Below are positions 11,727 to 23,204 of a DNA stretch of 64,000 nucleotides, piece by piece. Under the pieces are notes generated by a model. The model was not told the origin of the DNA, did not search any database, and saw nothing but the letters and a program-made list of their open reading frames with translations. This DNA comes from Tridacna crocea (taxonomy: Eukaryota; Mollusca; Bivalvia; Cardiida; Cardiidae). The translations under genes and the position numbers were made by a program. Position 1 is the first letter of the stretch. Each line of letters starts with the position of its first letter. The stretch covers positions 25,695,210 through 25,759,209 of the forward strand of contig OX031073.1 of NCBI GenBank assembly GCA_943736015.1, in the 5' to 3' direction.

Positions 11727-12812
11727 TACTAAATGGCTAAATTTGGGACTGGTCCACATTGAAAGCATTTGCAGATGATAAGTTTTAATGTTGCTAAAAT
11801 ACTGAGAATTAATTCTGAAAGGATAGAAAGTATTGTGGGGAAAACGATAAAATGCTGATTAGCAGCATTTGCTCCTTTTCCGAGAAATTTTTCTAAAAGC
11901 TATTTTTCTTAGGGTGGATGAAAGTCGGGATTGTTTGGGCAAGGGTTAACTGTTAGTTAGCCAAAATTTACTTACTGAACAGAGTTTTTTAATCTGAGAG
12001 TAAAGGCCAAATAATTCTTTTTGTAAAAGTTTTTTTCTGAAAGCTAATTTCCTTATAGTGGACAAAAGTTGGGATTGTTTTGCAAGTTTTGCGCAGTCTG
12101 ATCTTGGTCTACACTGGCTTCAAAGGCAATTATAGTCATGAAAGATGCTATAACTCTTTACCACACAGTCCCAATCTGGTAACCAGCATTTTCTCCTTTT
12201 ACCACAATGTTTTCCCCCTTTCCCAAATCAAATTTCAATTTTTCAGTCAAAATTATTTTGTCGTCTGCAAATGCTTGAACCAGTCTATAATGTTGTCGTC
12301 TTGTAAAGAGTTAAAGGTCCGGATTTGTCTGCCAACATTCTGGTGTAGGGTACCAAGGTCTTGGTACCGGATACTGATCAAGGAGCTTTAACCCAGTACC
12401 ACATAGTCCAGACTTTTAACAACTCTTAGAAAGAAGCCTTTACAAAATTTTGTTGGAAAAGGAGAAAATGATGGTTTTGTATCCTTCCCAAAACCAAATT
12501 TCAACTTTGGAGTCAAATTAATTTTGTCGTCTGCAAATGCTTCCAATTCGGACCAGTCTAAAATTATGTTGTTTGGTAAAGAGTTATTCCTTTACCACGT
12601 AATCCCGAGTTTTAATGACCCTGATGAAGAAGCCTTTTGAAAGCATTGTGGGAAAAGGAGAAAATGCTGGTAACCAGCATTTTCTCTTTTTCCCACAATG
12701 CTTTCTAACCTTTCAAAAACAAATTTCATCATTTTAGACACTTTCAGTTTGTTTTCAACAAAAACTTTCAGTTTGGAAAAGTCCAACATAAAGTTGTGTG
12801 ATGAAGGGTTAA
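11727..12812. repeat. Cluster of TTAA-A elements
   Basis: Copies: 11727-11949 (plus), 12149-12314 (minus, internally deleted), 12388-12586 (minus, half of the palindrome lost) and 12584-12812 (minus). The last two abut and share the junction. Confidence 0.7.
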
Positions 12813-12831
12813 GGGACATAGATTAACTATC

Positions 12832-14484
12832 AGAAATACCCTAGTGGCCCAGGAGACCTAGGTTTTGTAACAGAGACCCTCGTAGTTGTCCAGGAGACAT
12901 AGGTTTTATTCCATAAACCCATCATTATGGTCCAGGGACCATAGATTTTACGCAAGAAACCATGGTAGTGGTCCAGAGGACACAGGTTTTTGCCAGAAAC
13001 CCAACATAGTGAGCCAGGGAACAAAGATTTTATTCCAAACGACCAACATAATGGTCCAGGAAACATAGGTTTTATTCCAGACACCCAACATAATGGTCCG
13101 GGAAACATAGGTTTTATTCCAGACACCCAACATAATGGTCCGGGAAACATAGGTTTTATTCCAGACACCCAACATAATGGTCCGGGGAACATAGGTTTTA
13201 TTCCAGACACCCAACTTAATAGTCAGGGGAACATAGGTTTTATTCCATACACCCAACATAATGGTCCGGGAAATAGGTTTTATTTCATACACCCAACAAA
13301 ATAGTCTGGGGAACATAGGTTTTATTCCATACACCCAACATAATGGTCTGGGAAACATAGGTTTTATTCCATACGCCCAACATAATGGTCCAGGAAACAA
13401 AGGTTTTGTACTAGACACCCAACATATTATGGTCCAAGGAACATAGGTTTTGTACCAGAAAGCCAACATAATGGTCCAGGGAACATAGGTTTTATTTCAG
13501 ACACCCAACATAATGGTCAGGGGAACATACTATTAGGTTTTATTCCAGACACCCAACATAATGGTCCAGGAAACATAGGTTTTATTCCAGACACCCAACA
13601 TAATGGTCCAGGGAACATAGGTTTTGTACAAGAAAGCCAACATAATGGTCCAGGGAACATTGGTTTAGTTCTATACACCCAACATAATGGTCCAGGGAAC
13701 ATAGGTTTTGTACCAGAAACCCAACATAGTGAGGCAGGGAACATAGGTTTTACTCCAGACATCCAACATAATGGTTCAGGGAACATAGGTTTTATTCCAG
13801 ACGCCTAATATAATCGTCCAGGGAACATAGGTTTCATTCCAGGCACCCAACATAATGGTCCAGGGAACATAGGTTTTGTATCAGAAAGCCAACATAATGG
13901 ACCAGGGAACATAGGTTATATTCCATACACCCAACATAATGGTACAGGGAACATAGATTTTATTCCAGACACCCTACATAATATTCCAGGGAACATAGGC
14001 TTTATTCCATACACCTAACATAGTGGTCCAGGAAACATAGGTTTTATTCCAGACACCCAACATAATGTTCCAGGAAACATAGGTTCTATCCAAACACCCA
14101 ACATAATGGTCCAGGAAACATAGCTTTGATTCCAGACACCCAACATAATGGTCCAGGAAACATAGGTTTTATTCAATACACCCAACATAATGGTCCAGGA
14201 AACATAGGTTTTATTCCAGACACCCAACATCTTGGTCCACAGGGAACATATGATTTATTCCAGACACCCTATGTAATGGTCCAGGAAACCTAGGTTTTGT
14301 ACCAGAAAGCCAACATAATGGTCCATGGAACCTAGGTTTTGTATCAGAAAGCCAACATAATGGTCCAGGGAACATAGGTGTTGTACCAGAAAGCCAACAT
14401 ATGGTCCAGGGAACATAGGTTTTGTACCAGAAAGCCAACATATGGTCCAGAGAACATAGGTTTTATTCCAGACACCCAACATAA
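12832..14484. repeat. 42-bp minisatellite, main block
   Basis: About 39 tandem units of 42 bp; for example ACACCCAACATAATGGTC recurs at 13081 and 13123. Each unit carries GGTCCAGGGAACATAGG and TTTTATTCCAGA. Homogeneity is highest around 13060-13260 and falls towards the left edge. Because the period is 14 codons, both strands give long periodic open frames (unit peptide GIKPMFPGPLCWVS on minus, NIGFIPDTQHNGPG on plus). Nothing shows they are translated. Confidence 0.97.
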
Positions 14485-15053
14485 CACCCTCGTTGACCCT
14501 GGGTTTCGATTCATACTGTAATCGACCCAGGGTTATTTGGCTGGCGTTTTCTCGTTCTCATGAATTATTCATGAAGCATTTTGATTGGTAATCTCAGTTT
14601 TTCCTTGAGAAAATTTAAACTATTTTTATCACAAATATGCTGTCATTTCTATTTTTAGTAACTGAGGAAATGAAATTGCTCTCCCTACAATAGAGAATGA
14701 ATATGTTATCGATCTTTTGGACAGCATGCATGTCGTAAAAGGCGACAAAAGGGGCATCATTTTGTGTTTCATCCATTCCTCATTTATCATGTTTGTCTTA
14801 TGATGTTGCACATGTATGTTATTTTCACCTCTCATTATTGTTTACTAAGTAAGTGCGCCCAATATGACCTAAGTTGTCGACGGGCCATAAAACACTATTC
14901 ATTCATTCATTCATTCATTCATCGATCTTTTGATTGGCTATTAGGGTACTTTCCGATCATATGAATATTCATGTAAAATGAAGATTTGCTAGTCAATTCT
15001 CCCCAGGGTGATGCATGGAGTGTAACGTAATGCTTAAACCTGGGTTCCGCGGA
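14485..15053. mobile_element. Insertion splitting the minisatellite
   Basis: The 42-bp array stops at 14484 and resumes at 15054. The insert begins with an inverted repeat (ACCCTGGGTTTCGATT ... AATCGACCCAGGGT) and carries similar ATGAATATTCATG motifs near both ends. It is itself interrupted by a SINE at 14720-14920. No transposase frame is present. Its family is not recognised. Confidence 0.65.
14720..14920 (+). mobile_element. SINE with ATTC tail and 12-bp target duplication
   Basis: Flanked by the exact direct repeat ATCGATCTTTTG at 14708-14719 and 14921-14932. It ends in five to six ATTC tetramers after the phrase CGACGGGCCATAAAAC, a tail style common among mollusc SINEs. The exact target duplication implies a fairly young insertion. 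Confidence 0.85.
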
Positions 15054-15340
15054 TGCCAACATAATGGTCCAGGAAACATAAGTTCTTTCCAGAAACTCAT
15101 CATAATGATCAAGGGAACATAGGTTTTACTCCAGATACCCAATATAATGCTTCAGGGAACATAGGTTTTATTCCATAAACCCAAAATAATGGTCCAGGGA
15201 ACATAGGTTTTGTACCAGAAAGCCAACATATGGTCCAGGGAACATAGGTTTTGTACCAGAAAGCCAACATAATGGTCCAGGGAACCTAGGTTTTATTCCA
15301 GAAACCTATAGTCATGGTCATCTGGACATAGGTTGCGTCA
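15054..15340. repeat. 42-bp minisatellite, right block
   Basis: Six to seven units of the same array as 12832-14484, more diverged at the right edge. Confidence 0.95.
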
Positions 15341-15633
15341 TCTGGTAAATAGCTAAGAAGTAAAACTAAGCCCCAATTTTCTGTTACACACATCTGTAAG
15401 AATCACCTGATTATAGGAAATACCAGAGTGCTGCCAGGTATACAAACATCTTTGTGAACAAATAGGTAATCAATTTTCTAATGAGTTGGAGATATTGTAA
15501 ACTAGAACAATACACGGGTAACTAAGGAAATACATAATTTGAAGCTCCAGAAAAACAGAGAGAATTGGGTTCGTTTTCACCAACATTCTTGGCCTTATTC
15601 TTGATTTAGAAAGTAACACAACTTCTGATTGAT
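15341..15633. other. No feature recognised
   Basis: Only short frames. No known repeat. Confidence 0.4.
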
Positions 15634-15858
15634 TTAACTTGTTACCAAACGACAATATTTTAGATTGGTCCAAATTGAAAGCATTTGCAGACGACAAAAT
15701 AAAAGTGAAAATGTGAAATTTGTTTTGTGAAGGGTAGAAAACACTGTTGGAAAAGGAGAAATTGCTCGTTATGAGCAATTTCTCCTTTTCCCACAATGTT
15801 TTCAAAAGACTTGTGCTGCAGACACATAAAAACAAGGGCTTGTTTGGGAAAGGGTTAA
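15634..15858 (+). repeat. TTAA-A element with a TTAA-B-like palindrome centre
   Basis: The flanks are TTAA-A, but the centre reads GAAATTGCTC ... GAGCAATTTC (15758-15767 and 15773-15782), the inner palindrome otherwise found in TTAA-B. Both arms carry the change. Confidence 0.85.
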
Positions 15859-16135
15859 CTTGTGAAAGTAGTACAATAATACTCATTTTTAATCTTAGCA
15901 AATTTTCTAGGATTATATTATAGTGGAAATATCTGTCTTCTATCACGATTCCTCTATGTTAAGAAAAATTTTAAACTGAGCTTATCCTCTACATAGGTGT
16001 GTTGTGGGGCCAACGAGTGGATAATTATATTAGTTGTTAAAAACATCATGGAAATAGGAAAAAATAGTTCTTTTTCAATGCTTTTTGTCTTAAGACATCT
16101 ACATTATTTTACAATCAAAATAGCAGGAAATCTGC

Positions 16136-16364
16136 TCAACCTATTACCACTCAATCCCTACTTCTGACGCCCCTGAGAAAGAAGCCTTTAGAAAACATTG
16201 TGGGAAAAGGAGAAAATGCTGGTAACCAGCATTTTCTCCTTTTCCCACAATGTTTTCTACCCTTCACAAAACAAATTTCAAATTTTCAGTCACTTTTATT
16301 TTGTCATCTGCAAATGCTTTCAATTTGGACCAGTCTAAAATATTGTCATCTGGTAATGGGTTAA
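16136..16364 (-). repeat. TTAA-A element
   Basis: Complete, with an exact central palindrome of about 65 bp. One of the best-preserved copies. Confidence 0.85.
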
Positions 16365-16559
16365 AATGTACACTGGAGAAAATCAGACAATCATGACTTG
16401 TTTATAAAAATAAAACTACAATGGGATCTTTTCAATTACATCTGGCACTGAACAGCCTCAAAAATTGAATTGTCTACAGACTTCAAAATAACTATTCACT
16501 ATTTTTAGAATGTTTGAATGTTGATTGTTTTAACCAACACGCCCTCTTCTTCCTTTCAC

Positions 16560-16839
16560 ACCCCCCCCCCCCCCCCCCCCGAACATGATTTATATAACAA
16601 AGCATTTGTCAAGGCCTCTCTCCTTCCCTCCCTCTCTCTATCACAAATTCTCTACTTCACACTCTCTCTTTCTCTCTCTCTCTCCCACAAAATAAAAGCA
16701 AAAAAAAAAAGAAATATAAAACATTGTGGGAAACGGAGAAAATGCTGGTTACCAGCATTTTCTCCTTTTCCTACAATATTTTCATAAGGCCTCTACCCCA
16801 GGGTTTTGAAAGCACAGGATTGTATGATAAAGGCTTAAT
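16560..16839. repeat. Poly-C tract, CT-rich tract and a TTAA-A right half
   Basis: C20 at 16561-16580, CT-rich 16612-16690, then the core and right end of a plus-oriented TTAA-A copy (16712-16839). Confidence 0.8.
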
Positions 16840-17072
16840 TATGAATTTTCACATTTTCACCTGCAGAGACAGGTGTTATGATTCCTGTAATTTCACACCA
16901 TTCTTTAGAGGTACTTCTGCTGTTGGCTTACCTGAACATAAAGAGCCGAAGATGATTTCTCTGTATTTTTATGCTTCCTGAAGGGCAAGCATATAGTGTC
17001 TGCTTCGTCTGTCCATCTGTTTGTCCGTTTATCCAATATACTTACTTCGATCTGTCCGTCCATCCATCCATC

Positions 17073-17512
17073 TTTTAACTTTTAACAACTCTGAGAAAGA
17101 AGCCTTCTTAACCCTTTACTCCACAAATACTCACTTATACCATTGCTTGTAGGAGCCTTTGGAAAACATTTGGGCAAAAGGTGAAATTGCTCATGACAAG
17201 CAATCTCACCTTTTGTCACGATGTTTTCTATGCAACCAAAAGGTGTCATATACACATAACAAACGTCTTCATCCCTGGTGTTATTTAGGGTCAATTAGAG
17301 ATTCCATAGAAATGCCTTATGCATGGGGTAAAGGGTTAAAGCATTCTGGGAAAAGGAGAAAATGATGGTAACCTGCTTTTTCTCCTTATCCCACAATGCT
17401 TTCTCACCTTTCACAAACGGAAATTTCAAATTTTTAGTCACTTTTGTCTTCTGCAAATGCTTTCAATTTGGACCAGTCTAACATTTTGTCATTTGGTAAA
17501 GAGCTAAAAGCA
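17073..17512 (-). repeat. TTAA-A element interrupted by TTAA-B
   Basis: The TTAA-A left arm runs 17073-17107 and its core and right arm run 17340-17512. The TTAA-B copy between them has TTAA at each junction, which shows TTAA is a target-site duplication and that TTAA-B moved after this TTAA-A copy was in place. Confidence 0.85.
17108..17339 (+). repeat. TTAA-B element nested in TTAA-A
   Basis: Complete copy, TTAA 17108-17111 to TTAA 17336-17339. Confidence 0.85.
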
Positions 17513-17744
17513 GCACTTAATACCAAACAGTTTACCCTACAGTAAAATGTTCTTTGATCCAATTTTCATATTTCTTTGTCAGAATGGGCATCCTGATAAA
17601 TCTTTGCCAAACTGTAAAACTCGGAAACTGAGGTTTACAAAATACAGCTGCAAAGATTACAGCTTGACCCATCTTGTCTTGTTTGCAAACTTGGAGACTG
17701 CTCAAAACATCAATATGTTCTAAATATTATACCACCTGGGGTCT

Positions 17745-17900
17745 TTAACCCTTTACCTAACAGTCTTGTGGTCGAATGATCAAGAGGTAAATGATTTTTT
17801 TCGAAAACACTGTGGGAAAAGGAGGAAATGTTGGTAACCAGCTTTTTTTCCTGTTTTCACAATGTTTTCTACTGTATCAAAGTTGAAAATCATATCTTAA
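17745..17900 (-). repeat. TTAA-A left half
   Basis: Left terminus and core only. It ends abruptly where the AAGTAC-rich repeat starts. Confidence 0.65.
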
Positions 17901-17924
17901 ACTACCCCAGCCACAAATTCAGTA

Positions 17925-18400
17925 CCTTTAAAGTATATTTTAAGTACAAATGAAGCCCCTCTTAAAGGTATCAGTGAAGTGCTATTAAAGCATATGCTTC
18001 TACTGTACTTAAAATTTTTATCAGAAATGTACATTAGAAATATGCAGCATAAGTACTTTTAAAGCGCGTCTAAAATATGTAAATTAGGCCTCAAATGTAC
18101 TTCATTCAGGGCAGTATCATTGAAGCTTCCCATGAAGTACCACTGAAGCCTCATGCTATCTACAGCTTGAGGTACATTTAAAGTACATGTTGAAGTACAT
18201 TTAAAGTACATTTCTTCATGTGATGCTCCAAAGATGCTTTACAATACGAAGCACATTTAAAGTACTTCTCATTTTAACTGGAAGTACATTTGAAGTACTT
18301 ATCCCTGTGAAAACAAGTCCATGTACTTAATGTGTACTTCATGTTGCGAAGTATCTTTGAAGCTTCACCTGAAGCGCTGATGAAGTCTCCCCCTTTTTTA
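17925..18400. repeat. AAGTAC-rich degenerate repeat
   Basis: Dense recurrence of GAAGTACATTTAAAGTAC-like words without a fixed period. A related block lies at 29740-30055. Confidence 0.65.
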
Positions 18401-18424
18401 TTCTTTTGCTGGTAGGAAATTGTC

Positions 18425-18650
18425 ACTATGCCTCCTTTTCCCATTTTTGAAGGAATTAAATTCTTTCAAAAAATTCTGAAGAGGACCATGGCAGGATGGT
18501 TTCTGTGAAGTTTCATCAAAATTGGCTTGGTAATACTCGTAGTTTCAGAGAAGATGTTTGAAAAAAAAAAAGTTAATGCACGGACGGATGACGGACAACG
18601 TGCCATGACATAAGCCCAATGGCCTTTGGCCAGTGGAGCTAAAACAAAGT
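18425..18650 (-). repeat. End of a GCTCCACTGGCC-type element, inverted
   Basis: Reverse complement of the 5' part of the element at 32162-33845: CCATGACATAAGCCCAATGG and CCAGTGGAGCTAAAA at the right edge. Internal tandem repeats are absent. Confidence 0.7.
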
Positions 18651-19090
18651 TCATGAACAATCTTTAAAATTACCTAAAAGTTTTTAAAAAACCTTTCAAG
18701 GACAGGTGTCCATGAATCATTCAAGAACTTATGGACAGTAAAACATTGAAATGTTCTTGAGTAGATCATTACTGGGTCATTCAAGTTCTTAAGGGTTTTA
18801 GTTCTTGTACAGTTCCCGATATGTACACTGCCAGTTCATGAAGAGATGATGGTTTAGATATTCATGAGCTGTTCATGAACTCATGACCCCCTCCCCCCCC
18901 CCCCCCCCCCCATCAGAATTTCAAGGTCTCATATGCATTTCAGGGACTTTTAAGAGGTATTTCATGGTCATAAATTCATGAAAAAATGAAGAAATAAGTC
19001 ATCAAGAGTATTTCATGGCCACAATTTTATGAACAGATGAAGAACTAAATTGTGACCTTGAGCTGACCATGAGCTTTTGCACCAGACATC
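18651..19090. repeat. TTCATGAAC-rich degenerate repeat with poly-C tract
   Basis: Recurring TTCATGAA and TTCAAGAACTT words, with a C-rich run near 18889-18911. No gene. Confidence 0.5.
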
Positions 19091-19696
19091 ATTTATTCAC
19101 CCTTTACTAGATTATAAATTCTGGATTTCTCCATTTTGAAAGCATTTGCAGCCAACACTGAATGATGAAATTTTAGGTAGTGAATAAAACATCATGGGAA
19201 AAAGGAGAAAATGGTTACCAGCATTTTCTTATTTTCCCTCAATGCTTTAAAACTGCCTTCTTTCCTAGGGTTGTCAAGTCGAGATTCTGAAATTCAGTAT
19301 TAAAATTATAATGCTAACTACTGATTGTAATCAATGTTTGTTAATGGTACTATCAATTACAAATGCAAGTAACAGCACTAAAATACAGAAATGCAACCAG
19401 CAATTGATGATTTATTATGGAAAGATGGTATAAGGCTGACCTACAAAGTAGTGAAGCCAGTTATTTAGCTCTTTTGCTTATGACAAAATTTTAGACCGGT
19501 CCAATTTGAAAGCACTTGCACACGGCATAATAAATATAACTCAACAAAAAATGAAATTTGTTTCCAGCAGGGTAGAAAACTTTGTGGGAAAAGGAGAAAA
19601 TGCTGGTTACCAGCATTTTCTCCTTTTCCCGCAATGTTTTCAAAGGGCTTTTTTCTCAGGGTCGTTAAAAGTTATGATTGCTTGGTAAAGGGTTAA
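19090..19696 (+). repeat. Two TTAA-A elements
   Basis: 19090-19290 is degraded. 19464-19696 is well preserved and ends GTAAAGGGTTAA. Confidence 0.7.
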
Positions 19697-20119
19697 TCAA
19701 TAGAAAACACTGCTTTACACATTTAGTAGCATCTGATTTAAATCTGCAGTTTGTAATAGTATTTAAGATGTCCCATGGATTCACTAGTGCACAGTAACTA
19801 GAAATGCTCAAGCTTCAAATGTCTCAGTGCTTTAAAATTTACCAATTTCATAATAACAAAAACTCTTGGAAAAAGAAAAAATGCTATCAGATAAGAGGGA
19901 GCAACATAATTTCAAATGCAGAATATCAAAAATTGTGATAATCATCCCATTATATGAGTAGGCTCCGAGTATTCATTTGAATTGTCTTGAGACAGTTCAG
20001 ATGAATACCCACAAAAAAGGGGTTTGGAAGAGATTAAATGAATTTAAGATGACATAACTCCCTCTTTATCTGGAGCTCTTTGTTATTTTCAGATGCTCTG
20101 ATCTAAAAACAGTTTAAAT
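19697..20119. repeat. Palindromic repeat around 19971-20080, otherwise nothing
   Basis: GTATTCATTTGAATTGTCT and its inverse flank 19975-20015. The same element is at 44640-44800, where it is followed by the same CACTCCCTCTATCTG-like phrase. No gene is seen in the remainder. Confidence 0.5.
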
Positions 20120-20463
20120 CTAAGAATTTCCAGCCTCTGACATTTTTTCTTGCAGCTTCTTCATTCCGGTTTTCTGTAATGCAAGCCTCTGTAGATGCGG
20201 GTCCAACGGTGGCTTTGGAGATGCGCTACTCTTAAAAGACTTCTTTCCTGTTCTGGAACAATTAATAAGTTTGTCTTCAGTGAAAATATGTTTACCCAAC
20301 GAAGAAACAACGCCTTGCTTGTTATCTAAATGTTTGACTTAATCCAGTGCAAATTTGTCCTCTGACTTAGGGTTTCCATTTTTTCAATATAGCCTCCAAT
20401 GCTGCGATTTTACTGTCAAATCTGTTGACTTTCTTTCTGAGGATGCTACCTTCCTCCTCCCAC
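20120..20463 (-). pseudogene. Possible last exon of an unidentified coiled-coil gene, broken
   Basis: On the minus strand a good acceptor (TTATTTCAG, 20464-20472) precedes a frame reading WEEEGSILRKKVNRF then DSKIAALEAILKKWK, with coiled-coil heptads. That frame stops, but the neighbouring frame continues with codons that look protein-like: NPKSEDKFALD, a stop (TAA), then VKHLDNKQGVVSSLGK and later SASPKPPLDPHLQRLALQ, ending GNS and TAG at 20120-20122. The frame change falls at an A-rich run. So one frameshift and one stop separate what reads like one exon. I do not recognise the family. A sequencing error at the A run is possible for the shift but does not explain the stop. Partner exons may be 21562-21800 and 23939-24050. 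Confidence 0.35.
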
Positions 20464-20689
20464 CTGAAATAAGAACACCTATAATTCATAACTATTTCCA
20501 TTACAATAAATTTTAAGACTGTTTTAACACTTACAGTGCTGAGAGAGGAAACTTGCTTCTATGGACAGTGTAGATTTAGATAAGACTGCATAGAATGTGC
20601 AGTCTGAACTTTCATCTACTCTGTTTTCTACCTAGTTACATCTTATTGTTGAATGGCAATTTTTCCTTAAATTAGATGAAAAATGTGGA

Positions 20690-21090
20690 CTCTATCACAT
20701 AAACGAGAAATGCACATTTCAAACTTAAAGTTGCTACTTTTCAAACACTAATAGTCAGAACTTCTTGAAACCAGATAGAGTTCAAGCTGTTATGATACAA
20801 AAAAAACTGTGCAAGTTTCACAAAAATATAATAATAAATGTGAAATTTATCGCATGAACAAGAAATACGCATTACAAACTTTGAGTGGTTACTTTTTCCC
20901 ATACTAATGTCAGAACTTCTTCAAAACCAATGGGTTCAACATATGAACAAACTGCAAGTTTCACTAAAATTGGACAAAAAATGTGGACTTTCCTGCATTG
21001 TATACAAGAAAAGACCAAGGGACAGACGCACCCCAAAACTGGCCATGACAATAACTCTGCTGGCCTTTGGCCAGTAGAGCTAAAAAAAAC
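20690..21090 (-). repeat. Inverted fragment of the GCTCCACTGGCC-type element
   Basis: The right edge reads GGCCTTTGGCCAGTAGAGCT, the reverse complement of the 5' end of the 32162-33845 element. 20690-20980 holds two diverged copies of its internal unit (ACTTCTTGAAACCAG, ACTTCTTCAAAACCA). Confidence 0.6.
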
Positions 21091-21561
21091 AGAAAGTACC
21101 AATAGTGCATGTTCTGCTTTTGATTCGATGCTTCCAGTTGTCTGTTTGCAATTGTCTACCACTGAATTTTAACTAATTCAATCTTGGTAGATATCAAGTA
21201 CAAATACTATAAGCAAAAGATCCAGGCTAAAAGAATGTTAAAACTTTGGTGCAATAAGATTTTTGACCCTTGATAATCCTGACTTTTAATGACCTTGAGA
21301 AACATGGCATTTTGAAACAATATTAACCCTATACATATTAATAACTGAAATAGTATTTTGAATAGAAAGTAAAATCCAAGATTTTTAGGGGGAGAGGGGG
21401 GATTTCCCATTCTAGGGCAGTGTAGATCCAAGATCAGACTGCATGTTCTGGCCAGTGCTGGCTCCACTTTAAAAATGTTTTCCTCCCTTTGGAAGACTAT
21501 TTCCATTATTTATGTTCCATGTACTTTTTTACCTATGCTTGAAAATGAAAAAGTATTGGCT
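21091..21561. other. No gene seen
   Basis: 21240-21340 resembles a decayed TTAA-A left arm. 21421-21470 contains half of the GATCAGACTGCA hairpin. Confidence 0.4.
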
Positions 21562-21800
21562 TTAAATGAGACTAACATCAGCATTTGAAATTAGACCTGA
21601 TAAATTTAAAATGATCCTCTTCATGTCTGTGAAAATTAGTGGTGTGGGGTGTTCCTCCTCTTTTTCAGTGGGCCTTCTGAAGACAAATAAGTTTCGAAGG
21701 ACATCTATGGATGTACCAGTAGAAGACTGCTGTTTCTTTGCCATGACATATTCAAACTTTGATGGAAGTTATGCTTCTTGAAGCAAACGTCTCTTGCTTG
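21562..21800 (-). pseudogene. Possible middle exon of the same minus-strand gene, broken
   Basis: A strong acceptor (CCTTTTTCAG on the minus strand) ends at 21801. Joined in phase to the donor at 23938 it reads PSKRRLLQEA, then an in-frame TAA, then continues openly LPSKFEYVMAKKQQSS ... DVLRNLFVFRRPTEKEEE for a further ~65 codons to TAA at 21562. Low-complexity chance openness is possible but the Lys/Glu-rich composition is protein-like. No clear donor was found, and its join to 20463 is not in register. Unidentified. It could be a decayed exon or a terminal exon stopping early. Confidence 0.3.
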
Positions 21801-21825
21801 CTGAAAAAGGGTCATGAGAATACAA

Positions 21826-22658
21826 TTTAATCCTTTTCCACACAGTGTTAATGTTCTGTGACCATGGAAAGAAGTCCTTAATAAAATATTGTCAGAAAAA
21901 GAAATGCTTGTAGCTAGTATGTCCTTTCTTTTTCTCCCAATGTTTTCTATCCTTGAAAATTGCATCATTTGATCCACATTGGAATTTTCTATGTAGATAC
22001 ACTTATGACAAGGTTCAGATTTTGTTGTGTGGTGAGGGGCTGCTGTGACACCATCATAACTTTGAAAATATTAGATCCAAGTGTGCAAGTACTGTCTGCC
22101 AGAACTTAAGATTCCAAGAAAAAATACAGAAAACCTGTTGTGTCCACTGCCCAGGGTGCTGTCGCTCAAAAAATTTCACCTCATGACACAATATATTCCA
22201 CTGATATTCAATTAACCAAAGGATAACTACTGGTGCATGACCACATTTTAGGTTTGAAAGCATTTCTAGACAAGATAACTGAGACTTGGATTTTAACCCA
22301 TTACCAAACAACAATATTTTAGACTGGTCCAAATTGAAAGCATTTGCAGACAACAAAAAAAAAAAGTGACTGAAAATTTGAAATTTGTTTTGTGAAGGGT
22401 AGAAAACATTGTGGGAAAAGGAGAAAATGCTGGTTACCAGCATTTTCTCCTTTTCCCACAATGTTTTCTAAAGACTTCTTTCTCAGGGGTGTCAAAAGTA
22501 GGGATTGTGTGGTAATGGGTTAAAATTGCTTTGAAAAGGGTTACATTAAAGGAAAAGGACAATATACAATATACCAGCATTTTCTCCTTTTCTTACATTG
22601 TTTTCTGAAGCCTTGTCTTCAGGGTCTTCAAATGTGGGATTACATGGTAAAGGGTTAG
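21826..22658. repeat. TTAA-A elements
   Basis: 21826-22040 is degraded. 22293-22523 is a complete plus copy with an exact palindrome. 22523-22658 is a decayed fragment abutting it. 22041-22292 holds nothing recognisable. Confidence 0.75.
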
Positions 22659-22752
22659 GATGTCATTTATTCTTCAATTTTACCATATATTTGTTGCAAT
22701 AATTTCTGGCTTTGGCAAGATACAACACTGGACATTGTGAAACCACCAAATG

Positions 22753-23204
22753 CACGGCGGGGAATCACGTGACACAACAACAACAACAATGACCGTTATT
22801 TGAAAAAAATTCCCCAACTTCAGGTAAGAAAATCTTCAATAATTCCGTTAATACGTGACCGATTGGAATTTGGTTTGAAGCAGAGAAGGCGGAAGGACTC
22901 CAGGGATCTGCTTGATGTGTTAGAGTTTTTAAACAACACCTGATAAAAAAGTTATTGACGAGCAAACAAATTTTTTACCCTGGATAATTTATTTGCTCGT
23001 CAATAACTTTTTTATCAGGTGTTGTTTAAAGAATCTAACACATCAAGCAAATACCTGGAGTCCTTTCGCCTTCTCTGCTTCAAACCAAATTCCAATCGGT
23101 CACGTATTAACGGAATTATTGAAGATTTTCTTACCTGAAGTTGGGGATTTTTTTCAAATAACGGTCATTGTTGTTGTTGTTGTGTCACGTGATTCCCCGC
23201 CGTG
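22753..23204. mobile_element. 452-bp foldback (palindromic) element with 5-bp target duplications
   Basis: Two arms of about 212 bp are near-perfect reverse complements around a ~25-bp centre near 22980. The outer tips are CACGGCGGGGAATCACGTGA and its complement. AAATG occurs immediately outside both ends (22748-22752 and 23205-23209), so this was inserted as a unit. Both arms contain the same open frame (starting MLVNNFFIRCCLK), a consequence of the symmetry. A TTG trinucleotide run lies in each arm. The terminal CACGGCGGGGAAT word and 5-bp duplication do not let me place the superfamily. Confidence 0.85.

Noticed and set aside
12830-14482. Long periodic open frames on both strands
   Set aside because: A direct result of a 42-bp tandem repeat; no start context, splice site or non-periodic flank supports a protein.
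12832-14484. CRISPR-like array
   Set aside because: Units are contiguous 42-mers without unique spacers, in a eukaryotic intron-bearing genome.
16196-16262. TTAA-A palindromes as microRNA precursors
   Set aside because: Nearly loopless perfect stems repeated in dozens of copies fit a transposable element; no terminal loop of microRNA type.
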